Source: Novosphingobium pentaromativorans US6-1 (GTDB lineage Bacteria > Pseudomonadota > Alphaproteobacteria > Sphingomonadales > Sphingomonadaceae). From it: a DNA stretch of 64,000 bases. The notes beneath the pieces were generated by a model. It made no database searches and had not been told where the DNA came from. It worked only from the letters and a program-made list of their open reading frames with translations. Positions 30,593-39,648 of this stretch are shown in pieces. The stretch is from contig NZ_CP009291.1 of the NCBI RefSeq assembly GCF_000767465.1, positions 3,452,501-3,516,500 on the forward strand, read 5' to 3'. Numbering within the stretch: position 1 is the first letter of the stretch; every line of letters begins with the position of its first letter. The translations under genes were made by a program, and so were the position numbers.

Positions 30593-30659
30593 GTTGCCGC
30601 CTCTAGCGCTTTGCCGCTTGCATCGCTAGGGCAAGCGCATGCCATTCGAGGAAGCCAAG

Positions 30660-31322
30660 ATGAATGCACGCCGATTGACTGCCACAATTCTCTGCTCCGC
30701 CGCCGCGCTGACCGGGCTTAGCGGTTGTGCCAAGAAGGGTGAGATCGTGGTCGACTCCGGCGTAGGCATCACGGCAGTGCGCAGTCGCTGTCCGGCGGTG
30801 GGCATTCCCAACTACACCGGCGACGTGACGCTTTTCCGCGGCGCAGGCGAACATACCGCCGCCAATATCGACGTCGTGGGCGCGATGACCAATGTGCGCA
30901 GCCAGTGCAACGAGGATGTGGGCGACAGGGTCACCGCCAATGTCAGCTTCGATGTGTTTGCCAACCGCACCGACACCAGCGGGCCGCGCCAGGTGACGTT
31001 GCCCTATTTCGTGACCGTCCTGCAGGGCGGCACATCGGTTGTTTCCAAGCGCGTGGGCAGCGTGACGCTCAATTTCGCCGATGGACAGGCTCGGGCGCAG
31101 GCCCAGGGCACCGGCATCGCCTATATCGATCGCGCCGCTGCGACTCTGCCGCCGGAAATCCGCGACCAGATCACCCGCAAGCGCAAGGCGGGCGAAAGCG
31201 ATGCCGCGCTCGATCCGCTGGCGGACCCGACGGTGAAGGCCGCCCTGGCGCGCGCGTCCTTCGAAGTGCTGGTCGGCTTCCAGCTCGACGACAAGCAACT
31301 CGCCTACAACGCGACGCGCTGA
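30660..31322 (+). CDS. Predicted lipoprotein of unknown function
   Basis: The 220-residue protein has a lipoprotein signal (MNARRLTATILCSAAALTG; lipobox LSGC, Cys23). The remaining sequence is rich in beta strands and contains two conserved cysteines (RSRCPAVG and RSQCNEDV). I do not recognise a named family. ATG 30660 has GAGGAA six bases upstream; the earlier ATG 30639 does not. It is divergent from ispH. It probably sits in the inner leaflet of the outer membrane. Confidence 0.8.
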   Translation: MNARRLTATILCSAAALTGLSGCAKKGEIVVDSGVGITAVRSRCPAVGIPNYTGDVTLFRGAGEHTAANIDVVGAMTNVRSQCNEDVGDRVTANVSFDVFANRTDTSGPRQVTLPYFVTVLQGGTSVVSKRVGSVTLNFADGQARAQAQGTGIAYIDRAAATLPPEIRDQITRKRKAGESDAALDPLADPTVKAALARASFEVLVGFQLDDKQLAYNATR

Positions 31323-31372
31323 TTCCTCACAGAATGTGCGGCGGGTGACTGTCCGGGGTCGTTAGGCTCCGG

Positions 31373-32152
31373 TCAGGTTTCGTGCATGGCCGCTTCGATT
31401 CGCGCACGAGCGGCGCGGGCGATGGCCTTGCGGTCGGTGCGCTCCTCGCCCACCAGCGGGGCGAGGAAGTGGATGGTCAGCGGGATCGGCCGCCACCGGG
31501 CCAGTATCCGCATGGCATTGCCCAGCCCCGGTTCGCTACCTACCCATGAAATGTCCGCAACCTGCGGGCCATAGTCGAGCCAGACCGGCTGGATCGGCAC
31601 ATGCTCGATGTCGGCATCGATTGCGGACAGCAGAGAGGACTTGAAGGGCAGGAGCCGCGTGCCTTCGCCTGTCGTTCCTTCCGGAAAGATCGTCAGCGCG
31701 CCGGTATCGTGAAGCGCCTCGCGAACCAGGCGAACCTGGGCGGCAACGCTGCGGCGGTCGTGCCGGGCGATGAAGACGGTGTCGTTCATTGCGCACAGCC
31801 AGCGTAGCGGGCCGATCGCGGCCAGGCCATCATGCGCGACGAAGGCGGAGCCGGTGACGCCGGCAATGGCCGGAATGTCCAGCCAGCTGACGTGATTGGC
31901 GAGGAAGAACGCGCGGGGGCCGGGGTGCTTGCCCACTGTGCGCAGGCGCAGGCCGGCGACGGCCGCGACAAGCCTGAGGAACAGGCGAGGGATGGGATTG
32001 GCCGACGTGAAGGGCGCGAACAGGTAATAGAGCGCGACGCACGTCACCACGCTGGCCAGCAGGAGGACGATCCGGCAGGCAATCAGGACCCAGCCCAGCG
32101 GCGCGATGCGCTGCAGACGGGCCAGGTCCGTGATGTTACTTGCGGGTTTCAC
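31373..32152 (-). CDS. plsC: 1-acyl-sn-glycerol-3-phosphate acyltransferase (PlsC-like)
   Basis: The 259-residue enzyme adds the second acyl chain in phospholipid synthesis. The H-x4-D catalytic motif is NHVSWLD (H87, D92), the substrate motif is FPEGTTGEGTRLLPFK, and a membrane anchor lies near the N-terminus (WVLIACRIVLLLASVV). I propose the GTG at 32152, which overlaps the fur stop by 17 bp. A longer frame back to 32203 overlaps fur further and is less likely. Transcribed with fur. Confidence 0.85.
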   Translation of the reverse strand: MKPASNITDLARLQRIAPLGWVLIACRIVLLLASVVTCVALYYLFAPFTSANPIPRLFLRLVAAVAGLRLRTVGKHPGPRAFFLANHVSWLDIPAIAGVTGSAFVAHDGLAAIGPLRWLCAMNDTVFIARHDRRSVAAQVRLVREALHDTGALTIFPEGTTGEGTRLLPFKSSLLSAIDADIEHVPIQPVWLDYGPQVADISWVGSEPGLGNAMRILARWRPIPLTIHFLAPLVGEERTDRKAIARAARARIEAAMHET

Positions 32153-32573
32153 CGTCCTCGCGGTCGATCCTGACGCCGAACAGTTCCATGCGGTGATCGA
32201 CAAGACGGAAACCCAGCTTTTCGGCGATCTGCCGCTGCAGGGCTTCCAGTTCCGGATCGACGAATTCGATGACGGCGCCGGATTCGACGTCGATCATATG
32301 GTCATGGTGGGCTTCGGGCGCCGCTTCGTAACGCGCGCGGCCGTCGCCGAAATCGTGACGGTCGAGGATGCCCGCTTCCTCGAACAGCCGGACGGTGCGA
32401 TAAACCGTGGCGATCGAAATGCCCGGGTCGATGGCTGTCGCGCGTTCGTGGAGTTTCTCCACGTCGGGGTGGTCGGTACTTTCGGAAAGAACTTTTGCAA
32501 TGACTCGGCGCTGATCGGTGATCCGCAGACCACGTTCATGACAAAGAGCTTCGAGGTCGATGGGTTGGTGCAC
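32136..32573 (-). CDS. fur: Ferric uptake regulator family protein
   Basis: The 145-residue regulator has the DNA-binding winged helix (LRITDQRRVIAKVL; ISIATVYRTVRLFEEAGIL) and the metal-binding HHDHMID segment. It has no C-x2-C pairs, like many alphaproteobacterial Fur/Mur proteins. I chose the GTG at 32573; the alternative GTG at 32603 lies inside the hairpin that follows mucR. Its metal (iron or manganese) cannot be read. Fur heads a pair with plsC. Confidence 0.9.
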   Translation of the reverse strand: MHQPIDLEALCHERGLRITDQRRVIAKVLSESTDHPDVEKLHERATAIDPGISIATVYRTVRLFEEAGILDRHDFGDGRARYEAAPEAHHDHMIDVESGAVIEFVDPELEALQRQIAEKLGFRLVDHRMELFGVRIDREDGETRK

Positions 32574-32595
32574 GTGTGACCTGTCAAAATAAGTA

Positions 32596-32627
32596 GGGCG
32601 CACCGGCCACGTTAGGCCGATGCGCCC
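32596..32627 (-). terminator. Hairpin between mucR and fur
   Basis: GGGCGCA (32596-32602) pairs with TGCGCCC (32621-32627), with an inner GGCC/GGCC pair. On the minus strand the hairpin follows the mucR stop by 26 nt and is followed by a T-rich but interrupted run (TACTTATTTTG). It also lies just before the fur start. Confidence 0.55.
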
Positions 32628-32652
32628 GGAATCTCAACCGTGAGTCGGCTTG

Positions 32653-33096
32653 TCAGGCGGCAGCCTTGGGCTTTCTTCCACGGCGCGCATTGGGCTTGCG
32701 ACCCAGGCCGATCTTCTTCGCGAGTTCGCGACGCTTCTCGGCATAGTTGGGCGCGACCATCGGATAGTCGGCGGGCAGGTTCCAGCGCGCGCGATATTCT
32801 TCCGGGGTCATGTTGTAGTGGGTCATGAGATGGCGCTTGAGCATCTTGAGCTTCTTGCCGTCTTCAAGACAGATGATGTAGTCCGGCTTTACCGAAGCGC
32901 GCACGGATACTGCCGGTTCGGGCTTTTCTTCTTCGACGGCCGCAGTGGTGCCAAGTCCGGCAAGGGCGCCATAGACGTTTGTGATCAGCGAAGGCAGATC
33001 TTCAACGGAAACGCTGTTGTTGCTTACATGCGCAGCGACGATGTCGGACGCGAGCGTGATCAACGTTTCATTGTTATCGGTTTTGATGTCTTCCAT
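32653..33096 (-). CDS. mucR: MucR/Ros-type zinc-finger transcriptional regulator
   Basis: The 147-residue protein has an N-terminal oligomerisation helix (TLITLASDIVAAHVSNNSV), an acidic linker and the Ros/MucR DNA-binding core: ICLEDGKKLKMLKRHLMTHY, then MTPEEYRARWNLPADYPMVAPNYAEKR (quoted in part). The zinc ligands are C76, D79, H89 and H93, so Asp replaces the second cysteine. The C-terminal tail is basic (RRGRKPKAAA). MucR proteins bind AT-rich DNA and act as global H-NS-like regulators in alphaproteobacteria. Upstream (33097-33254) is unusually AT-rich, in keeping with self-binding, which is not proven here. Confidence 0.93.
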   Translation of the reverse strand: MEDIKTDNNETLITLASDIVAAHVSNNSVSVEDLPSLITNVYGALAGLGTTAAVEEEKPEPAVSVRASVKPDYIICLEDGKKLKMLKRHLMTHYNMTPEEYRARWNLPADYPMVAPNYAEKRRELAKKIGLGRKPNARRGRKPKAAA

Positions 33097-33254
33097 GTTT
33101 GGACCTCTTTGCGACCGCGTTACTGGGGGGATTGGGCAGGCTTACGCCAGCCAGTTCGTCCCCTGAACCATTTCTATGAGGAATACAAGTTTGTTCCTGT
33201 GATTTGGTTGCTATTCTACGACAATTCAAATCACTTGGATCAATTTGTTATGCC
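33097..33254 (-). promoter_or_regulatory. AT-rich upstream region of mucR
   Basis: About 160 bp between mucR and rimI are far AT-richer than the genes, especially 33175-33250. It probably holds the mucR promoter and, by analogy with other MucR genes, autoregulatory sites. No boxes are certain. Confidence 0.35.
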
Positions 33255-33716
33255 TTACCTCGAGATGTCGCAGGCAAAGGTAATTGCGTCGATCCGCTGA
33301 CCATCGGCTCTTCGATAGTAGTCTGGTCTTTCGCCGATCACGCAGAATCCGAAATCTTTATAAAGAGACTCGGCCGGATTACCTTTTCTCATTTCAAGCA
33401 ACAGGCGTTTTGCGCCTCTTGAGCGGGCCGCGTCCCGCAAAGAATTAAGCATGATTCCGCCAAGGCCACATCGGCGATATTCCGGGCGCACGGCAAGAAG
33501 CAGCAATTCCTCTTCTTCGAATCCGGTGCGTGACAGAGAAAAGCCAGCGGCAGGTTCGCCTTCGAGAGCCGGAGTGCCTTCTGGCGAAATCAGGAAATAA
33601 TGCGTGTGACCGAATGCAAGGGCATCCTCGACCTGCCGACGGTTCCAGGCTTCGCCCCAGATCGGATCGAATCCGGCGGACATGACCGCCATGAGCCGGT
33701 CGATGTCGTCATTCAT
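33255..33716 (-). CDS. rimI: RimI-like GNAT N-acetyltransferase
   Basis: The 153-residue GNAT enzyme has the acetyl-CoA binding strand and loop (LLLLAVRPEYRRCGLGGIML, motif Q/RxxGxG/A as RRCGLGG) and the C-terminal ESLYKDFGFCVIGERPDYY. RimI acetylates the N-terminus of ribosomal protein S18. Its ATG overlaps the tsaB stop (ATGA), so the two are coupled. The tsaB-rimI pairing supports the name; other N-alpha substrates are possible. Confidence 0.85.
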   Translation of the reverse strand: MNDDIDRLMAVMSAGFDPIWGEAWNRRQVEDALAFGHTHYFLISPEGTPALEGEPAAGFSLSRTGFEEEELLLLAVRPEYRRCGLGGIMLNSLRDAARSRGAKRLLLEMRKGNPAESLYKDFGFCVIGERPDYYRRADGQRIDAITFACDISR

Positions 33717-34336
33717 GCCAGCTTCGCCAGCGGCAGTTTCGCGTCCGGTTCGCGGCCGTAAACCGGGTGCAGGTCGGCCAGGAATGCCTGGTTCGGCAAG
33801 CGGGGAAAGGCGCGGGCGTCCGGCCAGATTTCCAGCGCATGGCCGTTGCCGCGCAGTGCGACGAGGGCCGCGGCCTGGTTGCCGGCGACCAGGTCTTCCT
33901 CGCTCGCCTGGGCGGCAAGGTCGGGCTTGAGCGAGGCGAGGGCGCGAGTCGTGTCGCCGTTGGGGGCAAAACCCTGGGTGAACCATTCGCCGTGTCCGCC
34001 GGTCATGGCAACTGCGACGGGAACGTCTCCGTGTTCGGCGCGGGCCATGGCGGCGATCATCGCGAGGCTTGAGTAACCGCGCGTCTCTGTTCCCCATGCC
34101 AGCGCCAGGGCGCGGGCCGTTGCCAGTCCCACGCGCACGCCGGTGAAGCTGCCCGGGCCGAGGGCGACGGCAATGTAATCGGCACGGCCGCGATCGGGCA
34201 GGGCTGAAATCATCGGGACCAGCGCCTCGGCGTGGCCCCTGCCAAGCATGCGGAATTCGCCCGCAACAAGAGCGTCGCCTTCGAACAAGGCAACCGAACA
34301 AGCCTCGGTAGCACTGTCGATTACGAGGGTGCGCAT
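33713..34336 (-). CDS. tsaB: tRNA threonylcarbamoyladenosine biosynthesis protein TsaB
   Basis: The 207-residue protein is the non-catalytic partner of TsaD that helps make t6A at position 37 of ANN-reading tRNAs. Markers are MRTLVIDSATEACSVALF at the start, GRGHAEALVPMI and VALGPGSFTGVRVGLATARAL. TsaD and TsaE are not in the window. It is coupled with rimI. Confidence 0.93.
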   Translation of the reverse strand: MRTLVIDSATEACSVALFEGDALVAGEFRMLGRGHAEALVPMISALPDRGRADYIAVALGPGSFTGVRVGLATARALALAWGTETRGYSSLAMIAAMARAEHGDVPVAVAMTGGHGEWFTQGFAPNGDTTRALASLKPDLAAQASEEDLVAGNQAAALVALRGNGHALEIWPDARAFPRLPNQAFLADLHPVYGREPDAKLPLAKLA

Positions 34337-34406
34337 GGTCCCGGTCTAGTGTTGGCGAACGGGTCGGCTGCGGTCACGGCTGCTTAGCGTGCGGCGCGGC
34401 ACGGGC

Positions 34407-34985
34407 TTACGCGGCCCGCACTTCGCTGACTTCCGGGACGTAGTGCTTGAGCAGGCTCTCGATCCCGTGCTTGAGCGTCGCGGTCGAGGAGGGGCAGCCC
34501 GAGCAGGCGCCTTGCATCGCCAGATAGACGATCCCTTCGCGGTAGCCGCGATAGATGATGTCGCCGCCGTCGTTGGCGACTGCCGGACGCACGCGTGTTT
34601 CCAGCAGGTCCTTGATCTGCGCGACGATGTCGGCATCGGCCGGATCGTCTCCGAAGTCCTCGTCCGCCTCGGCGGGAACGGCGATGCCACTGGCGTCGCC
34701 ACCGACGAAGAGCGGGGCTTCCGAAACGAAGTGGTCGAGCAGGATCGAGACGACCTGCGGCTTGAGGCCATGCCACTCAACGCCGGGCGCCGCGGTGACG
34801 GAAATGAATTCCTGTCCGAAGAACACGCCGGTCACGTCGCCGAGATCGAAGAGCGCTTCGGCGAGGGGGGAGGCGCCGGCATCTTCTGGCGAGGTGAATT
34901 CGCGCGTCCCGCCGGTCATCACCTGCCGCCCGGGCAGGAACTTGAGCGTGGCGGGATTGGGCGTTGTTTCGGTTTCAATGAACAT
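34407..34985 (-). CDS. nfuA: NfuA-like Fe-S cluster carrier
   Basis: The 192-residue protein has an N-terminal Nfu_N domain (MFIETETTPNPATLKFLPG) and a C-terminal NifU-like domain with GACSGCPSSTATLKHGIE. The C-x2-C pair of two monomers holds a 4Fe-4S cluster for delivery to client enzymes. This domain order is standard in alphaproteobacteria and mitochondria. The gene is transcribed ahead of tsaB but 70 bp away. Confidence 0.95.
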   Translation of the reverse strand: MFIETETTPNPATLKFLPGRQVMTGGTREFTSPEDAGASPLAEALFDLGDVTGVFFGQEFISVTAAPGVEWHGLKPQVVSILLDHFVSEAPLFVGGDASGIAVPAEADEDFGDDPADADIVAQIKDLLETRVRPAVANDGGDIIYRGYREGIVYLAMQGACSGCPSSTATLKHGIESLLKHYVPEVSEVRAA

Positions 34986-35121
34986 GGTGAGTGGGATTTA
35001 GGTAATGTAGGCGGCTGGTCAAGGGCGGCGGCATGTCGAGCGTCCCGAAATGTGCCGCATCGGCGGGGTTTTCCGTGCTATTCACTGGTCCTTAAGGCTG
35101 GGCAGTCCTATAGCTTGCGGG

Positions 35122-38040
35122 ATGACGAATTATTCGCGCGCCGCCGCTCGCTCGCTCGCCTGCCTGATGCTGCTCAGCCAGACTCCGGTCCAGCCCGTCC
35201 TGGCCCAGGAAGTCGCCGCTCCGGCCAAGCTCGATGACAGCGACCCGTGGCTTTATCGCGGCAGCGACATTCCGCACGATCCGGATTGGCACTTCGGCGA
35301 GCTTTCGAACGGTCTGCGCTACGCCGTGCGCAAGAATGGCGTGCCGCCCGGGCAAGTCTCGATCCGCATTCGCGTCGACGCCGGCTCTCTCTATGAGAAG
35401 GACTCCGAGCGCGGTTATGCGCACCTTCTCGAGCACATGCTCTTCCGCCAGTCGAAGTACATTCCCGAGGGCACGGCGATTGCCGCCTTCCAGCGCCTGG
35501 GCGCGACCTTCGGCAGCGATACCAATGCCGTGACTTCGACGACGCAGACGGTGTTCAAGCTCGATCTGCCCAATGCGACGCCGGAATCGCTCGACGAGAC
35601 CTTCAAGCTGATGTCGGGCATGGTCAGCGCGCCCACGTTGTCGGCCTCCAACCTCAAGTCCGACCTGCCGATCGTGCTGGCTGAAATGCGCGAACGCGGC
35701 GGCGCTTCCAAGCGCGTGCAGGACGCGATGCAGCAAGTCTTCTACGCCGGGCAGCCGCTGTCCGTGCGTGAACCGATCGGCACCGTGCAATCCCTGACTG
35801 CGGCGACGCCGCAGTCGGTACGGGCCTTCTATTCGCGCTGGTACCGGCCCGATAACGTGGCGGTGATCGTGGCGGGCGACGCCGATCCGGCGACGCTGGC
35901 CAGCTACGTGAAGAAGTGGTTCGGCGACTGGAAGGCCAGCGGCGCGCGTTCTCCCGCGCCCAGCTTCGGCGATCCGGCTGCGCCGGCCGGGGCCGATCCT
36001 CGCAACCCCGTGGGCGAAACCCGCGTGCTCGTCGAACCCGACCTGCCGCCCTCGATGATGTACGCAATCCTGCGTCCCTGGCGGCAGGTGACGGACAACA
36101 TCGTCTATAATCAGGGGCTGATGATCGATTCGATCGCGCAGGCCATCATCAACCGCCGTCTGGAATCGAAGGCGCGGGCAGGGGGCAGTTATCTCTCTGC
36201 CTCGGTCAACCAGGACGACGTCTCGCGCTCGGCCGATGCGACGTTCGTCTCCGTGACCCCGCTCGGCGACGACTGGGAAGCCGCGCTGAAGGACGTGCGC
36301 GCGGTCATCGCCGATGCCGTCTCCCGCCCGCCGACGCAGGAAGAGATCGACCGCGAAGTGGCCGAACTGGATCTGGCCTTCCAGGTCCCGGTCGAGCAGC
36401 AGCGCATCCTGCCCGGCTCGAAGCTGGCCGACGATCTCGTCAACGCGCTCGACATCCGCGAGACCGTGGCCGCGCCGCAGGACGTGCTGCGCATCTTCCG
36501 CGAGACGAAGCCGCTCTTTACGCCCAAGGCCGTCCTCGAGCACACACAGGCGCTGTTCTCGGGCACCGTGACGCGCGGGCTGTTCACCACGCAGAAGGCC
36601 GGACAGGCGAGCGATGCCGAATTGCGCCAGGCCCTGCTCGATCCGGTCAAGCCGGATGAGAGCGTGCGTCTGGCCGCCAATGCGGCTCCCGTATCGTTCG
36701 ACAAGCTGCCGGCTATCGGCAAACCGGCGAAACCCGAGGCGGAATTGCCGGTGGGACTGCTCGACATCGAGGAACTGACTTTCGCCAACGGGGTGAAGGT
36801 CCTGCTCTGGCCGGTTCAGGAAGAGCCGGGCCGGGTCATGGTCAAGGTGCGCTTCGGCGGCGGCTATCGCTCGATCGATCCCAAGGATGCGCCCTACATC
36901 ACGCTGGGCCAGTACGCGCTGGTCGGCTCGGGCGTGGCCACGCTGGGCCAGGAAGATCTCGACAGGGTCGCCACCGGGCGCAAGCTCGGCTTCGATTTCG
37001 ACGTGCAGGATGCCTCGTTCCAGTTCTCTGCCGAGACGCGCCCGTCCGACCTTGCCGACCAGCTTTACCTCTTCGCGGCCAAGCTCGACCTGCCCAAGTG
37101 GGACGCCAGTCCTTTCCTGCGCGCGAAGGCAGCGGCGAAGATCCAGTACGATACCTTCGCCACGTCTCCGCAGGGCGTGCTGAACCGCGACCTGCAGTTC
37201 TACCAGCACGGCGAGGACCCGCGCTTCGCAACGCCGACCCCGGCCGAGATCGAGGCGACCACGCCCGAGGGCTTCAAGCGCGTGTGGGGCAAGGCCCTGC
37301 ACGACGGTCCGGTCGAAGTGCAGATCTTCGGCGATTTCGACAAGGCCGCGGCGATCGCATCGCTGGAGAAGACCTTCGGCGCGCTCAAGCCGCGCACGCC
37401 CGCGCCGTCGACTGCCGATCTTGCCAACGTCTCCGTGCCCCAGCCATCCGACAAGCCGATCGTGCTGCATCATCACGGCGACCCGGATCAGGCGGCGGCG
37501 GTCATTTCCTGGCCGACCGGCGGCGGTTCGATGGGCATTCGCGAATCCCGCCAGCTGGAGATCCTGACCCAGCTGTTCACCAACCGCCTGCTCGATGCCG
37601 TGCGCGAGAAGCTGGGCGTGAGCTACGCGCCCTACGTCTATTCCTCCTGGCCGGTGGACCTGCAGGCGGGCGGATCGATCACGGCGATGGCGCAGGTCGA
37701 TCCCAAGTCGGTCTCCGTGTTCTTCCAGACCGCCGACGAGATCGCGCAGGACCTGATCAACAATCCGCCGACGGCCGACGAACTGGCGCGCGTAACCGAA
37801 CCGCTGCGCCAGCAGGTAACGCGCGCGGCTTCGAGCACCTCGTTCTTCATGAGTCAGCTCGAAGGCGCGACCGAAGAGCCTTCGCGCTTCGGCACGATCC
37901 GCACCGTCCTTTACGATTATACCGAGACGACGCCGGAAAAGATGCAGGCGCTGGCCGCCCGCTATCTGGGCAAGAATGCCTCGTGGCGGCTGGAAGTGAT
38001 GCCAGAGGGCAAGACTTCGGGAGCCATTGCCAGCCGCTGA
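35122..38040 (+). CDS. Secreted M16-family zinc metalloprotease (second copy)
   Basis: This is a 972-residue pitrilysin-type protein with a signal peptide (MTNYSRAAARSLACLMLLSQ to about residue 29). The N-terminal half has the zinc motif HLLEH at 101-105 and the distal glutamate in IVLAEMRERGG. The C-terminal half (about 590-960) lacks HxxEH and carries the conserved KLGVSYAPYVYSSW region. ATG 35122 begins the signal peptide. The gene is divergent from nfuA and monocistronic. It shares architecture but not close identity with the protease at 754-3675. Confidence 0.88.
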   Translation: MTNYSRAAARSLACLMLLSQTPVQPVLAQEVAAPAKLDDSDPWLYRGSDIPHDPDWHFGELSNGLRYAVRKNGVPPGQVSIRIRVDAGSLYEKDSERGYAHLLEHMLFRQSKYIPEGTAIAAFQRLGATFGSDTNAVTSTTQTVFKLDLPNATPESLDETFKLMSGMVSAPTLSASNLKSDLPIVLAEMRERGGASKRVQDAMQQVFYAGQPLSVREPIGTVQSLTAATPQSVRAFYSRWYRPDNVAVIVAGDADPATLASYVKKWFGDWKASGARSPAPSFGDPAAPAGADPRNPVGETRVLVEPDLPPSMMYAILRPWRQVTDNIVYNQGLMIDSIAQAIINRRLESKARAGGSYLSASVNQDDVSRSADATFVSVTPLGDDWEAALKDVRAVIADAVSRPPTQEEIDREVAELDLAFQVPVEQQRILPGSKLADDLVNALDIRETVAAPQDVLRIFRETKPLFTPKAVLEHTQALFSGTVTRGLFTTQKAGQASDAELRQALLDPVKPDESVRLAANAAPVSFDKLPAIGKPAKPEAELPVGLLDIEELTFANGVKVLLWPVQEEPGRVMVKVRFGGGYRSIDPKDAPYITLGQYALVGSGVATLGQEDLDRVATGRKLGFDFDVQDASFQFSAETRPSDLADQLYLFAAKLDLPKWDASPFLRAKAAAKIQYDTFATSPQGVLNRDLQFYQHGEDPRFATPTPAEIEATTPEGFKRVWGKALHDGPVEVQIFGDFDKAAAIASLEKTFGALKPRTPAPSTADLANVSVPQPSDKPIVLHHHGDPDQAAAVISWPTGGGSMGIRESRQLEILTQLFTNRLLDAVREKLGVSYAPYVYSSWPVDLQAGGSITAMAQVDPKSVSVFFQTADEIAQDLINNPPTADELARVTEPLRQQVTRAASSTSFFMSQLEGATEEPSRFGTIRTVLYDYTETTPEKMQALAARYLGKNASWRLEVMPEGKTSGAIASR

Positions 38041-38224
38041 AGCAGGCAGGGCAAATCCTTGCAGCACATGGCCTTGCGGCCGGCGCTGCCGGACCGGGAC
38101 GCAATCGATCGCACCGATCGGGCAAACCGGCTTTGCAAAAATTGCTTCGGGAGGGTATGGGCCCCGCCTTACATTAGCTTGCGCGCGCGCCCGGGAGAGG
38201 GGCGCGACTTGAGGAGTAATCGAA

Positions 38225-39598
38225 GTGGCTAGCAATTGGACCCCGGACGGCTGGAAGGCGCACGAAGCGCGCCACCTTCCGGTTTATGGCGATGCGGAGA
38301 AGCTGAGCGAGGTTGAGGCCACGCTTGCAAAGTTCCCGCCGCTGGTCTTTGCCGGCGAAGCGCGCGAGCTCAAGAAGGACCTGGCCGAAGTGGCCGAAGG
38401 CCGCGGTTTCCTACTCCAGGGCGGGGACTGCGCCGAGAGCTTTGCAGAGTTCCATCCCGACAATATCCGCGACACGTTCCGCGTGCTGCTGCAGATGGCG
38501 GTCATCCTGACTTTCGCCAGCAAGCAGCCGGTGGTGAAGGTCGGCCGCATGGCCGGCCAGTTCGCCAAGCCGCGTTCCGCGCCGACCGAGAAGGCCGGCG
38601 ATCTGGAACTGCCCAGCTACTTCGGCGACATCATCAACGGCATCGAGTTCGAGCCGGAAACGCGCCGCAACGATCCGGAGCGCATGCTGCGCGCCTTCTC
38701 GCAGTCGGCCGCGACGCTCAACCTGCTGCGTGCCTTCGCGGGCGGCGGCTATGCGAACCTGCGGCAGGTTCACCAGTGGACGCTCGATCACATCGACCGC
38801 AGCCCCTGGGGCGAGAAGTTCTCGCAGATGGCGGACCGCATCGGTGAGGCGCTGGACTTCATGGCGGCCTGCGGCGTCGATCCGACGACCGTGCCGCAAT
38901 TGCAGGGCACCAGCTTCTACACCAGCCACGAGGCGCTGCTGCTGCCTTACGAGCAGGCGCTGACCCGCCGCGATTCGCTGACCGGCGACTGGTACGACTG
39001 TTCGGCCCACATGCTGTGGATCGGCGATCGCACCCGCTTCGAGGGTTCGGCTCACGTCGAATTCCTGCGCGGCGTGGGCAATCCGATCGGCATGAAGTGC
39101 GGCCCTTCGCTGGAGCCCGACGCGCTGCTGCATATGCTCGACACGCTCAACCCCTCGCGCGAGCCGGGCCGCATGACCCTCATCAGCCGCTTCGGGCACG
39201 ACAAGGTCGAATCCGGCCTGCCCAAGCTGGTGCGCGCGGTAAAGGCGGAAGGCCATCCGGTCGTCTGGTCGTGCGACCCGATGCACGGCAACGTCATCAA
39301 GGCGGAATCGGGCTTCAAGACCCGTCCCTTCGAACGCATCCTTGGCGAAGTACGCGGCTTCTTCGCCGTCCACCGCGCCGAGGGCACCCATGCGGGCGGC
39401 ATCCACATCGAGATGACCGGGCAGGACGTGACCGAGTGCACCGGCGGCGCCATCGCCATTACCGACGAGGCGCTGGCCGATCGCTACCACACCCACTGCG
39501 ACCCGCGCCTCAACGGGGCGCAGTCGATCGAACTCGCGTTCGAGATGGCAGACCTGCTCAACCTCGAGGCGACCGAGCGTCACAAGCAGGCGGCGTAA
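38225..39598 (+). CDS. 3-deoxy-7-phosphoheptulonate (DAHP) synthase, class II
   Basis: The 457-residue enzyme makes DAHP from phosphoenolpyruvate and erythrose-4-phosphate, the first step of the shikimate pathway. It is the plant-like class II form: [21 protein letters not shown], ARGxx-type [23 protein letters not shown] and [10 protein letters not shown] are its signatures, quite unlike E. coli AroG. GTG 38225 has GAGGAG at 38211-38216. It is followed after 50 bp by the egtB gene. Confidence 0.95.
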   Translation: MASNWTPDGWKAHEARHLPVYGDAEKLSEVEATLAKFPPLVFAGEARELKKDLAEVAEGRGFLLQGGDCAESFAEFHPDNIRDTFRVLLQMAVILTFASKQPVVKVGRMAGQFAKPRSAPTEKAGDLELPSYFGDIINGIEFEPETRRNDPERMLRAFSQSAATLNLLRAFAGGGYANLRQVHQWTLDHIDRSPWGEKFSQMADRIGEALDFMAACGVDPTTVPQLQGTSFYTSHEALLLPYEQALTRRDSLTGDWYDCSAHMLWIGDRTRFEGSAHVEFLRGVGNPIGMKCGPSLEPDALLHMLDTLNPSREPGRMTLISRFGHDKVESGLPKLVRAVKAEGHPVVWSCDPMHGNVIKAESGFKTRPFERILGEVRGFFAVHRAEGTHAGGIHIEMTGQDVTECTGGAIAITDEALADRYHTHCDPRLNGAQSIELAFEMADLLNLEATERHKQAA

Positions 39599-39648
39599 AT
39601 AAATTGGTCGATGGGGAGCCTAAGCGCCGCAAGGACGTTAGGCTTCCC

